64,000 nt of DNA from DASXHY01 sp036272195 (GCA_036272195.1 DATAZE010000046.1:1-64000); one strand, 5' to 3'; shown: positions 34,198 through 44,003, numbered from the stretch's first letter. Program-made: numbers and translations. Notes: generated from the sequence alone by a model not told the origin.

Positions 34198-35571
34198 TCA
34201 AACCGGATCAATCGGGTAACCAGCATTGCGGAACCGCTGCAGCTTGTAAATCAACGCCCGGCGGCTGATGCCGAGGGCTTTGGCGGTCTCGGTGCGATTG
34301 TAATCATGCTTCCGCAAGGCCTGCAGGATGGCTTGGCGCTCGATTTCTTCCAGTTGTGGCGCATCGGCGGGCAATTGCGGCGCGTGCGGCAGGGCGACGG
34401 CTTCGCGGACCTTGGTCGGCAAGTGGGTCGGCAAAATCAGTTCGCTGCGCGCGAGCAGGACGGCCCGCTCCATGGCGTTGCGCAACTCCCGCACATTGCC
34501 CGGCCATGGATATTGTTCGAGGCAGGCAACGACCGTATCGGAAAAGCGCGCGCGGCCCTTGGCGAATTCCGAAATGAACAGGCTTGCCAGCGGCAAGACA
34601 TCCTCCCGGCGTTCGCGCAAGGGCGGAATGTTCAACTCAACCACGTTCAGGCGATAAAATAAATCCTCGCGGAAGCGGCCGTTTTTGACTTCGTCCTCAA
34701 GATTCCGGTTGCTGGCGGCCAGGATGCGCGCGTTCGTTCGCACCTCACGATTCGAACCGACGCGCTGGAACGTGCCATTCTGCGTCACCCGTAGCAGCTT
34801 CGCCTGAAGCTGGGGAGACATCTCGGCAATTTCATCCAGAAAAATCGTGCCGTCATTGGCCTCTTCAAAACGTCCGATGCGCTGGGCGTGCGCGCCGGTG
34901 AAGGAGCCTTTCTCATGGCCGAACAATTCGCTTTCCAGCAACGTCTCGGGAATCGCCGCGCAATTTACTTTAACGATAGGCCCCGCCGAGCGCGTGCTCC
35001 AACCGTGGATCACGTCCGCCAGGATTTCCTTGCCCACGCCACTCTCGCCGGTGATGAGCACGCGCGTATCTGAGGGCGCAATCAGCGAAGCGTCGCGATA
35101 GACGGCCATCATCAAGGGGCTACGCGCGACCACGTAGTCCGGCAAGGGCTTGTCCTCTCCATGCAGCAGCGGCGCCTTTCGCGAAATGCCAGTGGCGTTT
35201 TGGACTGAGGCGAGGAGTTCGTCTAAATCAATCGGCTTGGCGAGGTAATTCACCGCGCCATCGCGCATGGCGGCGACGGCATCGCGGACATCCGTGAACG
35301 CGGTCACCAGTAGCACGGGAACGGTGATCTTTTCCTTGCGTGCCGCGCGGAGAGTCTCAATGCCCGACAATCCCGGCATGCGCACGTCAGAAATCATCAT
35401 GCTAAAAGGCCCGCCGCGGAGCGCTTCCAGGGCGCGCTCGCCGGAATCCACGACAGCAGTTTCAAATCCCTGACTTTTCAGGAATGAATTGAGCAGACTG
35501 CGCTGGCCCGGATCGTCATCTACGATGAGAATACGCGGGGTTGGCGGGCTGTCTTTGCCGGATTCGGACAT
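34198..35571 (-). CDS. Sigma-54-dependent response regulator (NtrC family)
   Basis: 457 residues from ATG 35571 (GTG 35577 also in frame). Receiver domain: ILIVDDDPGQRSLLNSFL with the phospho-acceptor near Asp62 in MMISDVRMPG. Central AAA+ domain: Walker A ITGESGVGKEILADVIHG, the sigma-54 loop GSFTGA (a variant of GAFTGA), Walker B GTIFLDEIAEM, and the arginine-finger region GNVRELRNAMERAV. C-terminal Fis-type helix-turn-helix: RTETAKALGISRRALIYKLQ. It activates sigma-54 promoters after phosphorylation. No histidine kinase gene lies next to it. Confidence 0.92.
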   Translation of the reverse strand: MSESGKDSPPTPRILIVDDDPGQRSLLNSFLKSQGFETAVVDSGERALEALRGGPFSMMISDVRMPGLSGIETLRAARKEKITVPVLLVTAFTDVRDAVAAMRDGAVNYLAKPIDLDELLASVQNATGISRKAPLLHGEDKPLPDYVVARSPLMMAVYRDASLIAPSDTRVLITGESGVGKEILADVIHGWSTRSAGPIVKVNCAAIPETLLESELFGHEKGSFTGAHAQRIGRFEEANDGTIFLDEIAEMSPQLQAKLLRVTQNGTFQRVGSNREVRTNARILAASNRNLEDEVKNGRFREDLFYRLNVVELNIPPLRERREDVLPLASLFISEFAKGRARFSDTVVACLEQYPWPGNVRELRNAMERAVLLARSELILPTHLPTKVREAVALPHAPQLPADAPQLEEIERQAILQALRKHDYNRTETAKALGISRRALIYKLQRFRNAGYPIDPV

Positions 35572-35634
35572 AGGCACAGCCTAAGTCAAATGCGGCATTG
35601 GCCAAAAGAAATTTTCTAGACGCCCCTGAGAGCG

Positions 35635-35790
35635 CGGGCGTCCCGCCGGCAAGTTCCAAACTCCAAATTCCAGCGAAGTTCCAAGTTCCAATTCCGATCA
35701 CTCCGAGCGCTTTTGAACCTTGGAAATTGGAATTTCTCTGGGGCTTGGAGCTTGGGATTTGGAATTTCCCAAACGACACCCATCATTCAT
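35635..35790. repeat. Repeat region, family K, with a family A-like core
   Basis: GCGGGCGTCCCGCC (35635-35648) resembles the core of family A. After it, AAGTTCCAAACTCCAAATTC (from 35651) and its inverse (GAATTTGG/GGAATTT units to about 35774) form a low-complexity palindrome. It lies in the divergent spacer between the regulator and the POT gene. Confidence 0.55.
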
Positions 35791-35919
35791 GACCGCTGCC
35801 AATAAATGTTGGAAAATCGGGTTCGTCTGCCTGTGCTTCACCTTTCCGGTCTGGACATTGCCCTGATTTTTCCGTACGCAGATGGGCAAAACGCATGGCC
35901 TCCAAATCAATCCCCGCTT

Positions 35920-37275
35920 ATGGCCCGCTCTGAATATCGCACCGCGCCGATAAAAACAGACAAAATGCCGCCGGGCATTATTTACATCGTCGGCAACGAA
36001 GCGGCCGAGCGCTTCAGCTATTATGGGATGAATTCCATTCTCGTCGTTTTCATGACGATGTACATGATGGATGCCGCGGGGCGACCTGACCACCTGCTAC
36101 CGGCGCAGGCGGACGCATGGTATCATACATTCGTTTCCTGCGCTTATTTTCTTCCGATCCTCGGCGCATTTCTCGCCGACGCAATTCTTGGGAAATATCG
36201 CACCATACTTTATCTCTCGATCGTTTATTGCCTTGGCCACTTCACTCTCGCGATCAACGACACACGCGCGGGCTTGCTCATCGGCCTGGGACTAATCGCG
36301 CTGGGTGCGGGAGGCATCAAACCGTGCGTCAGCGCGAACGTCGGCGACCAATTCGGGCAGGACAACGAGCATTTACTCCCGCGTGTCTTCAATTGGTTTT
36401 ATTTTTCAATCAATCTCGGCTCGGCTTTTTCCACCCTCCTGATTCCAGAGATGCTGAACCGCTTCGGGCCTCGTTGGGCATTCGGAACTCCCGGCGTGTT
36501 CATGATCATAGCCACAATCATTTTTTGGCTTGGTCGGAAGAAAATCGTCCACATCCCGCCGGTCGGTGTGAGAAATTATCTGCGGGAATTCTGCAATGTG
36601 GAAACGCTCAAAGCGCTGGGCAATCTTCTCATACTGGTGCCCTTTGTCGCCATGTTTTGGGCGCTATGGCAGCAGAATTTCTCGTCATGGGTAGTGCAGG
36701 CAGAGAAAATGGACCGGCATCTGTTTGGCCACGAATGGCTGCCCTCACAAATCCAGACGGTCAACCCGATTTTCATTTTGATCATGCTTCCGCTGTTCTC
36801 CTACGCGATTTATCCAGCCATTGGTCGAGTCTTCCGATTGACTCCCCTTCGCAAGATTGGAATTGGCCTGTTCGCGGTAGTGGGGGCATTTTTGATTGCG
36901 GCCTGGATCCAAACTCGCATCGATGCGGGTGGAACTCCCAACATCATCTGGCAAATTCTCGGTTTCCTGGTGCTCACCGTTGCCGAAGTGATGGTTTCGG
37001 TCACGCATTTGGAGTTTGCGTACACTCAAGCGCCAAAAAAGATGAAATCATTGGTCATGTGCACTTACCTGGGCGCCGTCGCGCTGGGCAACGTCTTTAC
37101 AGCCGCGGTGAATTTTTTCATCCAAAACCCCGACGGAAGCCAAAAACTGTCGGGCGCACGCTACTTTTTATTCTTCGCTGGCGTCATGTTTGTCACGGCG
37201 CTGGCGTTTTCGGTCGTTGCCGGGTTCTATCGTGGCAAGGCCCACATTCAGGACGCGGAACCGCAAGCAGCGTAA
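35920..37275 (+). CDS. POT-family (PTR2) peptide transporter
   Basis: 451 residues from ATG 35920; the in-frame upstream part is in repeat-like sequence and is rejected. IYIVGNEAAERFSYYGMNSI holds the E-R-F-x-Y-Y-G motif of proton-coupled oligopeptide transporters, and ALGAGGIKPCVSANVGDQFG is the second POT signature. About 12 membrane helices are expected from the alternating hydrophobic stretches. It imports di- or tripeptides with protons. It stands directly upstream of the Opp operon, so the region is devoted to peptide uptake. Confidence 0.9.
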   Translation: MARSEYRTAPIKTDKMPPGIIYIVGNEAAERFSYYGMNSILVVFMTMYMMDAAGRPDHLLPAQADAWYHTFVSCAYFLPILGAFLADAILGKYRTILYLSIVYCLGHFTLAINDTRAGLLIGLGLIALGAGGIKPCVSANVGDQFGQDNEHLLPRVFNWFYFSINLGSAFSTLLIPEMLNRFGPRWAFGTPGVFMIIATIIFWLGRKKIVHIPPVGVRNYLREFCNVETLKALGNLLILVPFVAMFWALWQQNFSSWVVQAEKMDRHLFGHEWLPSQIQTVNPIFILIMLPLFSYAIYPAIGRVFRLTPLRKIGIGLFAVVGAFLIAAWIQTRIDAGGTPNIIWQILGFLVLTVAEVMVSVTHLEFAYTQAPKKMKSLVMCTYLGAVALGNVFTAAVNFFIQNPDGSQKLSGARYFLFFAGVMFVTALAFSVVAGFYRGKAHIQDAEPQAA

Positions 37276-37330
37276 AACTGCCCGGTTGCTTTTTTTGAAG
37301 AATCACCGTTTCCTAGGTGTCGAAACAGCA

Positions 37331-38977
37331 ATGCAGTTTGCCTTTAACCACCTTTCGCGACGGCGCTTTGTTCGTTATCTCGGCGCGGCAGCCACTTTTT
37401 CTCTCCTGCCCGGTTGCGGCAAACGCGAGACTCTCGTGGAGGTCGGCGACCGCGAACTGGTCCTCCACATCGGCAATGGCACCGAACCGCAAGACATCGA
37501 TCCGGGCGTCGTGACGGGGGTGCAGGAATATCACATCATGATGTCGCTGCTGGAGGGCCTCGTGTCGGAAGACCCGGTGGATTTGCATCCCGTTCCCGGC
37601 GTAGCGGAAAGATGGGACATCTCGCCTGACCGCAGGGTTTACACCTTTCACTTGCGCGACAACGCCAAATGGTCGAATGGCGACCCGGTGACCGCGCGCG
37701 ATTTCCTGGAATCTTACCAACGGAACCTGACCCCCTCGCTCGGCTACGAATATGCCTACATGCATTTCGTGGTAAAAAACGCCGAGGCCTACAACAACGG
37801 CAAGGTCACGGATTTCAATCAATGCGGCTACCGGGTCATCGACGATCGCACGCTCGAAGTCACGCTCGATAATCCGACGCCCTACTTCCTTTCACTGCTG
37901 CTGCATCACTCCTGGTATCCCGTGCACATGCCCACTTTGAGGAAGTGGGGCGACCCTTACCAGCGCGGCAACCGATGGACCCGCCCCGGACGTTATGTCG
38001 GCAATGGCAGCTTCGTCCTCGCGAAATGGCGCGTCAACGACATCATCGAAGTCCGCAAAAGTCCGACCTACTGGGACCGCGATCGCGTGAAGCTGAATGC
38101 GATTCGTTTTTACCCCATCGAAAGCGACGATACCGAAGAGCGCGCCTATCGCGCGGGGCAGCTTCACATCACGTACACCTTGCCGCCGTCCAAAATTGAA
38201 CACTATCGGACCCACGACCCCGGCGTGCTCCAGATTTTTCCTTTTCTCACGACTTATTTTTACCGGGTGAACGTGACCAAGCCGCCCGTGAATGACAAAC
38301 GCGTCCGGCAGGCCCTCGCGATGGCCATCGACCGGGAGAGCATCGTCAAAAATATCATGAAAGGCGGCGAAATCCCTGCCTTCAATCTCACGCCGCCCGG
38401 CACTGCCGGTTACACCTGCCGCGCACAATTGAAAGAGGATATTGCCGAGGCGAAACGCCTCCTGGCCGAGGCAGGTTATCCGGATGGCAAAGGCATGCCG
38501 CCGGTGGAGATTCTTTACAACACTCTTGAATATCATCGCACCATCGCGGAAGCGATCCAGGAGATGTGGAAGACAAAGCTGGGCGTGGAGGCCCGACTGG
38601 TGAACGAGGAATGGAAAGTCTATCTCGATTCGCAACGCTCGCTGAATTACCAGGTGTGTCGCGCCGGGTGGACCGGCGACTACAATGATCCCAATACGTT
38701 TCTGGATCTGTGGACGACCAGCGGCGGCAACAACGAAACGGGCTGGTCCAACCCGGAATACGACCGCCTCATTGTGCAGGCGGCAGCCACCGCTGAGCCG
38801 CAGCAGCGCCTGGAAGTTTTCCAAAAAGCCGAAGCCCTGCTGATGGACGAGATGCCCATCATTCCCATCTATTTCTACACACGCATTTACCTCCAACGGC
38901 CTGAGGTCAAGGGTTGGTACTCGAACATTCTCGATAATCACCCTTACAAGTACATGTCTCTTGAGACGCCGAAATAA
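37331..38977 (+). CDS. oppA: Oligopeptide ABC transporter substrate-binding lipoprotein
   Basis: 548 residues from ATG 37331. The signal is SRRRFVR (residues 9-15) then AAATFSLLPGC, a twin-arginine motif followed by a lipobox with Cys29, so a Tat-exported lipoprotein is likely. The body is a family 5 solute-binding protein: LHPVPGVAERWDISPDRRVY and the FHLRDNAKWSNGDPVTARDF region are typical. It captures oligopeptides in the periplasm and hands them to OppBC. First gene of a five-gene opp set with the permease gene 3 bases downstream. Confidence 0.92.
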   Translation: MQFAFNHLSRRRFVRYLGAAATFSLLPGCGKRETLVEVGDRELVLHIGNGTEPQDIDPGVVTGVQEYHIMMSLLEGLVSEDPVDLHPVPGVAERWDISPDRRVYTFHLRDNAKWSNGDPVTARDFLESYQRNLTPSLGYEYAYMHFVVKNAEAYNNGKVTDFNQCGYRVIDDRTLEVTLDNPTPYFLSLLLHHSWYPVHMPTLRKWGDPYQRGNRWTRPGRYVGNGSFVLAKWRVNDIIEVRKSPTYWDRDRVKLNAIRFYPIESDDTEERAYRAGQLHITYTLPPSKIEHYRTHDPGVLQIFPFLTTYFYRVNVTKPPVNDKRVRQALAMAIDRESIVKNIMKGGEIPAFNLTPPGTAGYTCRAQLKEDIAEAKRLLAEAGYPDGKGMPPVEILYNTLEYHRTIAEAIQEMWKTKLGVEARLVNEEWKVYLDSQRSLNYQVCRAGWTGDYNDPNTFLDLWTTSGGNNETGWSNPEYDRLIVQAAATAEPQQRLEVFQKAEALLMDEMPIIPIYFYTRIYLQRPEVKGWYSNILDNHPYKYMSLETPK

Positions 38978-38980
38978 AGC

Positions 38981-39901
38981 ATGCTGCGATTCATATTCAA
39001 AAGAATTTTGGAGTCGATTCCGGTGCTGTTTATTGTCGCCACGGTCACCTTCTTTTTGCTGCATCGGATGCCGGGCGGGCCGTTCGATACGGAACGATCC
39101 ATGACGCCCGAAGTCAAAAAACAAATCGAAGAGTACTACGGCCTGGATAAACCGGTTACGCAGCAATATTTCAACTACATGAAGCGGCTCATTCTTCATG
39201 GGGACCTCGGAGTGTCCCAGAAATATTTCGGCTGGACCGTGAACGAACTGCTCGCCGGCTCTCTGCCGGTTTCCATCGAGCTCGGCCTGGAAGGCCTGCT
39301 GGTCGCGCTTTTCTTCGGACTGATTGCCGGCGTCATCGCTTCGCTTCGGAAAAATACGGCGGGCGATTACGTTCCCATGTCCGTCGCCACGCTCGGCATT
39401 TGCATCCCTTCTTTCGTGACCGGGCCGGTCCTGATTCTCGTGTTCGCCATTGAATTTGGCTGGTTCAACGCGTCCGGCTGGAATTTCCCGCGCGACCGGG
39501 TCCTGCCGGCCATGACGCTCGGGCTGTATTACATGGCCTACATTTCCCGCCTTAGCCGCGGCGGAATGCTCGAAATTCTTAGCCAGGATTTTATTCGGAC
39601 CGCCCGCGCCAAAGGCGCTTCCGAACAGCGCATTGTCTGGAAACATTCGTTGCGGGGCGGATTATTATCTGTCGTTTCCTTTCTCGGGCCGGCGGTCAGC
39701 GGAATCGTCACGGGGTCGCTGGTCGTGGAAACGATTTTTGATATTCCCGGCGCCGCCCGGTTCTTCGTCGGCGCTGCCTTCAACCGCGATGGCCCCATGC
39801 TGATGGGCACAACGCTGGTTTACGCGGTGCTGGTCGTTGCCATGAACCTGCTGGCTGATATCGTGCAAGTCTGGATGAATCCCAGATTGCGTTTCGAATA
39901 A
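38981..39901 (+). CDS. oppB: Oligopeptide ABC transporter permease
   Basis: 306 residues with about six membrane helices. N-terminal MLRFIFKRILESIPVLFIVA and GGPFDTERSMTPEVKKQIEE are standard OppB features. The EAA loop that contacts the ATPase is near DFIRTARAKGASEQRIVWKH. Its stop overlaps the start of oppC by one base (TAATG). Confidence 0.93.
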   Translation: MLRFIFKRILESIPVLFIVATVTFFLLHRMPGGPFDTERSMTPEVKKQIEEYYGLDKPVTQQYFNYMKRLILHGDLGVSQKYFGWTVNELLAGSLPVSIELGLEGLLVALFFGLIAGVIASLRKNTAGDYVPMSVATLGICIPSFVTGPVLILVFAIEFGWFNASGWNFPRDRVLPAMTLGLYYMAYISRLSRGGMLEILSQDFIRTARAKGASEQRIVWKHSLRGGLLSVVSFLGPAVSGIVTGSLVVETIFDIPGAARFFVGAAFNRDGPMLMGTTLVYAVLVVAMNLLADIVQVWMNPRLRFE

Positions 39902-40797
39902 TGAGCGCCGAATTTCCAACCGTCACCCAGCACGCGGGCGAAATCGAGCCCGGCCAGTCGCTGTGGCAGGATGCGTGGCATCGCTTGCGGAGAAACAAAA
40001 TGGCGCTCATCGGCGCTGTTTTCGTCGCGCTCCTCGCTATCGCTTGTTTTGTCACCCCGCTCGTCGCGCCGGGCGCATATGAGAAAACCAACCTTGCATT
40101 GGGCGCGGCGGCTCCGAGCCACGCTCACTGGCTCGGCACCGATATTCTCGGTCGAGATATGCTGTCGCGAATTCTATATGGCGGCTGCATTTCGCTTTCG
40201 GTCGGCCTGGCGGCAACACTCGTTTCTGTCCTCATTGGGGTACTTTACGGCGCGATTTCCGGTTATGTCGGCGGTCGTCTCGATGTGATCCTGATGCGCA
40301 TTGTGGACATCGTGTACTCCCTGCCCTTCGTGGTCTTTGTCATCCTGATCCTGGTCGTTTTTGGACGGAACATCGTGTTGCTTTTCATGGCCATCGGCGC
40401 GGTATCCTGGCTGGACATGGCGCGTATCGTTCGCGGCCAGGTGATGTCCCTGAAAAAACAGGAATTCGTCGAAGCTGCAGTTGCGCTCGGTTTGCGCAAA
40501 CGCAGGATTATCCTGCGCCACATGATTCCCAACGTGCTCGGAATCGTGGCCATTTACGCCACGCTGATCGTCCCCAGCGTCATGTTGCTCGAAGCTTTCC
40601 TGAGTTTCCTGGGCCTCGGAGTTCAGGCGCCGATGAGCTCATGGGGAACGCTCATCAACGACGGCCGCAAGAGCATGGAAGAATATCCCTGGTTGCTGAT
40701 CTACCCGAGTCTCTTTTTCTCCCTCACGCTTTTTTCCCTCAACTTCCTCGGCGATGGATTACGCGATGCGCTCGATGTGCGCGCGTCCAAGGATTGA
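39901..40797 (+). CDS. oppC: Oligopeptide ABC transporter permease
   Basis: 298 residues. SLWQDAWHRLRRNKMALIGA is the typical OppC opening, HWLGTDILGRDMLSRILYGG the conserved periplasmic loop motif, and QEFVEAAVALGLRKRRIILR the EAA-type cytoplasmic loop. It pairs with OppB to form the membrane channel. It overlaps oppB by one base and is followed by oppD after one base. Confidence 0.93.
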   Translation: MSAEFPTVTQHAGEIEPGQSLWQDAWHRLRRNKMALIGAVFVALLAIACFVTPLVAPGAYEKTNLALGAAAPSHAHWLGTDILGRDMLSRILYGGCISLSVGLAATLVSVLIGVLYGAISGYVGGRLDVILMRIVDIVYSLPFVVFVILILVVFGRNIVLLFMAIGAVSWLDMARIVRGQVMSLKKQEFVEAAVALGLRKRRIILRHMIPNVLGIVAIYATLIVPSVMLLEAFLSFLGLGVQAPMSSWGTLINDGRKSMEEYPWLLIYPSLFFSLTLFSLNFLGDGLRDALDVRASKD

Positions 40798-40798
40798 T

Positions 40799-41794
40799 AT
40801 GCCGCTGCTCGAAGTCACCAACCTGCGCACGTCGTTCCACACGCGACACGGCATCGTCCGCGCGGTCAACGACGTTTCCTTCGCGATCGAAAAAGGTGAC
40901 ACATTAGGCATCGTCGGCGAATCCGGTTCCGGCAAATCCGTCACCTGCTACTCGCTGATGCGATTGATCCCCGAGCCGCCGGGGAAAATCGAAGGCGGCA
41001 CCGCCCGGTTCGACGGCATCGATTTGCTTCAGGCGTCACCAGAACAACTAAGAAAAATCCGCGGCAAACGCATCTCGATGATTTTTCAGGACCCGATGAC
41101 GTCCTTGAATCCATACCTGCGCATCTCCGAGCAATTGATCGAGCCGCTCCTGATTCATGAAAAAATCAGCCGCGCCGACGCGCTGAAACGCGGCATCGCG
41201 GCGCTCGAAGAAGTGGGCGTGCCCGACGCCGCCAAACGCATTCGCAGCTATCCGCACGAATTTTCCGGCGGCATGAGGCAACGCGTGATGATTGCCATGG
41301 CGCTCATTACCAAACCCGAGTTGCTCATCGCTGATGAACCGACCACCGCGCTCGACGTGACTGTGCAGGCTCAAATTCTCGATCTCGTCAAAAAAATGCA
41401 GCGCGAGCTGGGCATGGCGGTGATTTGGATCACGCATGACCTGGGCGTCGTGGCCGGTTTTTGCCGGCGTGTGCAGGTGATGTATGGTGGCCGCATCATG
41501 GAGCGCGCTGCGACTGAGGAATTGTTTCAACAAACCGCGCATCCCTACACTCGCGCGCTCCAAAAATCCATTCCAGCACTGCAACCCAAAGGCGCCGCGC
41601 TCTACACTATTCCCGGAATGCCGCCCGATTTGTCGCGCAAAATCGATGGCTGTCCGTTCGCGCCGCGCTGTGAATTTGTCCAGGAACAATGCGGACAGCC
41701 AGTGGAATTGAAAAACATTGCGCCGGACCACGCTACCGCCTGCGTGCGGGTGCAAAAGGGTGAAATTAATTTAAAAACAAATGAGCGCCAATAG
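40799..41794 (+). CDS. oppD: Oligopeptide ABC transporter ATPase
   Basis: 331 residues from the ATG at 40799 (an earlier in-frame start overlaps oppC). Walker A GIVGESGSGKSVTCYSLMRL, signature FSGGMRQRVMIAMAL and Walker B LIADEPTTALDVT. The C-terminal oligopeptide-transporter extension has the cysteine cluster CPFAPRCEFVQEQCGQP. One of the two ATPase subunits powering OppBC. Confidence 0.93.
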   Translation: MPLLEVTNLRTSFHTRHGIVRAVNDVSFAIEKGDTLGIVGESGSGKSVTCYSLMRLIPEPPGKIEGGTARFDGIDLLQASPEQLRKIRGKRISMIFQDPMTSLNPYLRISEQLIEPLLIHEKISRADALKRGIAALEEVGVPDAAKRIRSYPHEFSGGMRQRVMIAMALITKPELLIADEPTTALDVTVQAQILDLVKKMQRELGMAVIWITHDLGVVAGFCRRVQVMYGGRIMERAATEELFQQTAHPYTRALQKSIPALQPKGAALYTIPGMPPDLSRKIDGCPFAPRCEFVQEQCGQPVELKNIAPDHATACVRVQKGEINLKTNERQ

Positions 41795-41832
41795 ACGCAT
41801 ATCCGTGCTCCGCGAATTCATCAAGGTAAATA

Positions 41833-41901
41833 CTCACGCAACACGTAACACGAAATACGAAATACGTATTTGTGTTCATCTGTGGCTATCTGTGGCTAAA
41901 A
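41833..41901. repeat. Repeat, family I, between oppD and oppF
   Basis: CACGCAACACGTAACACGAA followed by ATACGAAATACGTATTTGTG is a low-complexity stretch of ACG-A units with short inverse pairs, and continues as tandem TCTGTGGCTA units up to the oppF start. A related stretch lies downstream of oppF at 42889-42963. Confidence 0.55.
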
Positions 41902-42888
41902 ATGTCTGACGCCTTTCTCCAAATCAAAGACCTGAAAGCCCACTTTCCCGTGGAGCGCGGGATTGTTTTCCGCCACCAGGTCGGCACCGTCAAAGCCGTG
42001 GATGGTGTCACGCTCACTTTGGGCCGTGGCGAGATTCTCGGCCTTGTAGGCGAATCCGGGTGCGGCAAATCCACGCTCGGCCGCACCATCCTGCAATTGA
42101 TCCCGCCCACCGATGGCGTCGTCGTGCTCGCCGGAAAAAACCTGACGCAACTCCGCGGCTCCCAACTGCGCCACGCGCGCGCGGATTTCCAGATGATTTT
42201 TCAGGACCCCTACGCTTCGCTCAATCCGCGCATGACCGTTTTCGATACGCTCGCCGAAGCGATCCAGGCCCACGCCAAAATCCCACGCGGCGAAATCCCC
42301 CGGCGCGTGACTGAACTCATGGAAAAAGTCGGCCTCGCGCCGCGGTTTTTGAAAAAATATCCGCACGAGTTTTCCGGTGGTCAGCGGCAGCGCATCGCCA
42401 TCGCCCGTGCACTGGCGGTCGAGCCTAAATTGATCGTTGCGGACGAACCCGTCTCCGCGCTCGATGTTTCCATCCAGGCCCAGATCATCAATCTTCTCGC
42501 AAAACTTTCGCGCGAGATGCAATTGACGTTGATTTTCATTTCCCACGATCTCTCGGTGGTCAAACACATCTCTGATCGCATCGCGGTGATGTATCTCGGG
42601 AAAATTGTGGAGCTGGGGCCGGCTACAAAAGTATTCGAGCGGCCCTTGCATCCTTATTCCAAAGCCCTCGTCAGCGCCGTGCCGATTCCCGATCCCGCGC
42701 GCGAGAAAAAACGCGAGCGCATCATCCTCGCCGGCGATCCGCCCTCGCCGCTGAATCCGCCCGGCGGCTGCCCGTTTCATCCACGTTGTCCGTACGCGAT
42801 TCCCGACTGCGCGCGCATCGTTCCCAAGCTGGAAAATTTCGATGAAGATCAGCAGGCGTCGTGTATTCGGATACGCGAAATCAATTGA
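41902..42888 (+). CDS. oppF: Oligopeptide ABC transporter ATPase
   Basis: 328 residues from ATG 41902. QIKDLKAHFPVERGIVFRHQ is the usual OppF/DppF opening, Walker A GLVGESGCGKSTLGRTILQL, signature FSGGQRQRIAIARAL and Walker B LIVADEPVSALDVS. The C-terminal Cys motif is GGCPFHPRCPYAIPDC. The partner of OppD. Unlike the other opp genes it is preceded by about 100 bases of repeat, so the operon was probably split by repeat insertion. Confidence 0.93.
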   Translation: MSDAFLQIKDLKAHFPVERGIVFRHQVGTVKAVDGVTLTLGRGEILGLVGESGCGKSTLGRTILQLIPPTDGVVVLAGKNLTQLRGSQLRHARADFQMIFQDPYASLNPRMTVFDTLAEAIQAHAKIPRGEIPRRVTELMEKVGLAPRFLKKYPHEFSGGQRQRIAIARALAVEPKLIVADEPVSALDVSIQAQIINLLAKLSREMQLTLIFISHDLSVVKHISDRIAVMYLGKIVELGPATKVFERPLHPYSKALVSAVPIPDPAREKKRERIILAGDPPSPLNPPGGCPFHPRCPYAIPDCARIVPKLENFDEDQQASCIRIREIN

Positions 42889-42963
42889 ACGTGTTCCGTG
42901 TTCCGTGAATATTTGCTGAAGCGTCCTGACACATTCGCGCAACGCGCAATACGTAACACGTTT
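42889..42963. repeat. Inverted repeat, family I, after oppF
   Basis: CGTGTTCCGTGTTCCGTGAA just after the oppF stop and CGCAATACGTAACACG near 42947-42962 are inverse copies. Confidence 0.6.
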
Positions 42964-43015
42964 GCCCCACATTTCCCATTGAGCCCACCGGCTTCCGCGT
43001 TTACCTTTCGGCCCC

Positions 43016-43987
43016 ATGAACGTCTTTGTCACTGGCGGCGCCGGATACATCGGCTCGGTTTGCACGGAAGAACTGCTCAACGCGGGGCACGCGGTTACGG
43101 TGTATGACAACCTGAGCGAAGGCCATCGCTCGGCAGTGGATCCGCGCGCGAAATTCATTCTCGCCAAACCGGAACAGGAAGGCGACATCCTCAACGCCGT
43201 CAAATCCACGAAGCCCGACGCCATCATGCATTTCGCCGCCAGCGCACTGGTGGGCGAATCGATGACCGATCCCAAAAAATATTTTCACAACAACCTGGTC
43301 AACGCGCTCAAGCTTGCCGATGCGGCCGTTGGGTGCGGCGTGAAGAAATTTGTCTTCAGTTCGACCTGCGCCACTTACGGCCCGCCCGACCGCGTGCCGA
43401 TGACGGAAGACCTGCCGCAGCGGCCCATTAATCCTTACGGCGAAGCGAAGTTGATGTTCGAGAAAGTGCTCATCTGGTATCAGCAGATTTACAAACTGGA
43501 GTTCATCGCCTTCCGCTATTTTAACGCTGCGGGCGCGAGTGAGAGATTTGGTGAGCATCATCGCATCGAGACGCATCTGATTCCGAACATCCTGTATGTG
43601 GCGCTCGGCAAAAAGCAGAACTGCGAAATTTTCGGCACCGATTACGCGACCCAGGACGGCACCTGCATCCGCGATTACATCCATATTCGCGATTTAGCCC
43701 AGGCGCACATGCTGGGATTGCAGCCCGGTAAAACTGGTTTTTACAATCTCGGCAACGGCGATGGTTACTCCGTCCGCCAGGTGATTGAAATGTGTGAAAA
43801 GGTGACTGGCAAAAAGATTCCCGCCATCGAAAAACCACGCCGCCCCGGCGACCCGCCGAAACTCGTCGCCTCCGCCGTCAAGGCCATCAACGAATTGGGC
43901 TGGAAACCGAAATTCCCGAAGCTCGAAGACATCGTCTCCACCGCTTGGGCATGGCATAAGAAGCATCCCGACGGCTATCCTGACTAA
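43016..43987 (+). CDS. galE: UDP-glucose 4-epimerase
   Basis: 323 residues. VFVTGGAGYIGSVCTEELLN is the NAD motif with the TGGAGYIGS form typical of GalE, FSSTCATYG carries the catalytic Ser/Thr, and NPYGEAKLMFEKVL the Tyr-x-x-x-Lys. RYFNAAGAS and DYIHIRDLAQAHMLGL are GalE hallmarks. It interconverts UDP-glucose and UDP-galactose. It is isolated from the main sugar cluster and flanked by repeats of families I and F. Confidence 0.93.
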   Translation: MNVFVTGGAGYIGSVCTEELLNAGHAVTVYDNLSEGHRSAVDPRAKFILAKPEQEGDILNAVKSTKPDAIMHFAASALVGESMTDPKKYFHNNLVNALKLADAAVGCGVKKFVFSSTCATYGPPDRVPMTEDLPQRPINPYGEAKLMFEKVLIWYQQIYKLEFIAFRYFNAAGASERFGEHHRIETHLIPNILYVALGKKQNCEIFGTDYATQDGTCIRDYIHIRDLAQAHMLGLQPGKTGFYNLGNGDGYSVRQVIEMCEKVTGKKIPAIEKPRRPGDPPKLVASAVKAINELGWKPKFPKLEDIVSTAWAWHKKHPDGYPD

Positions 43988-44003
43988 ATCCTTCTCCCAA
44001 CCT

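Noticed and set aside
36117..37298. 393-codon plus-strand open frame in another frame of the POT gene
   Set aside because: The POT frame contains both family signatures; this frame has none.
37892..39646. 584-codon minus-strand open frame over oppA and oppB
   Set aside because: Shadow of two recognised transporter genes; no family features of its own.
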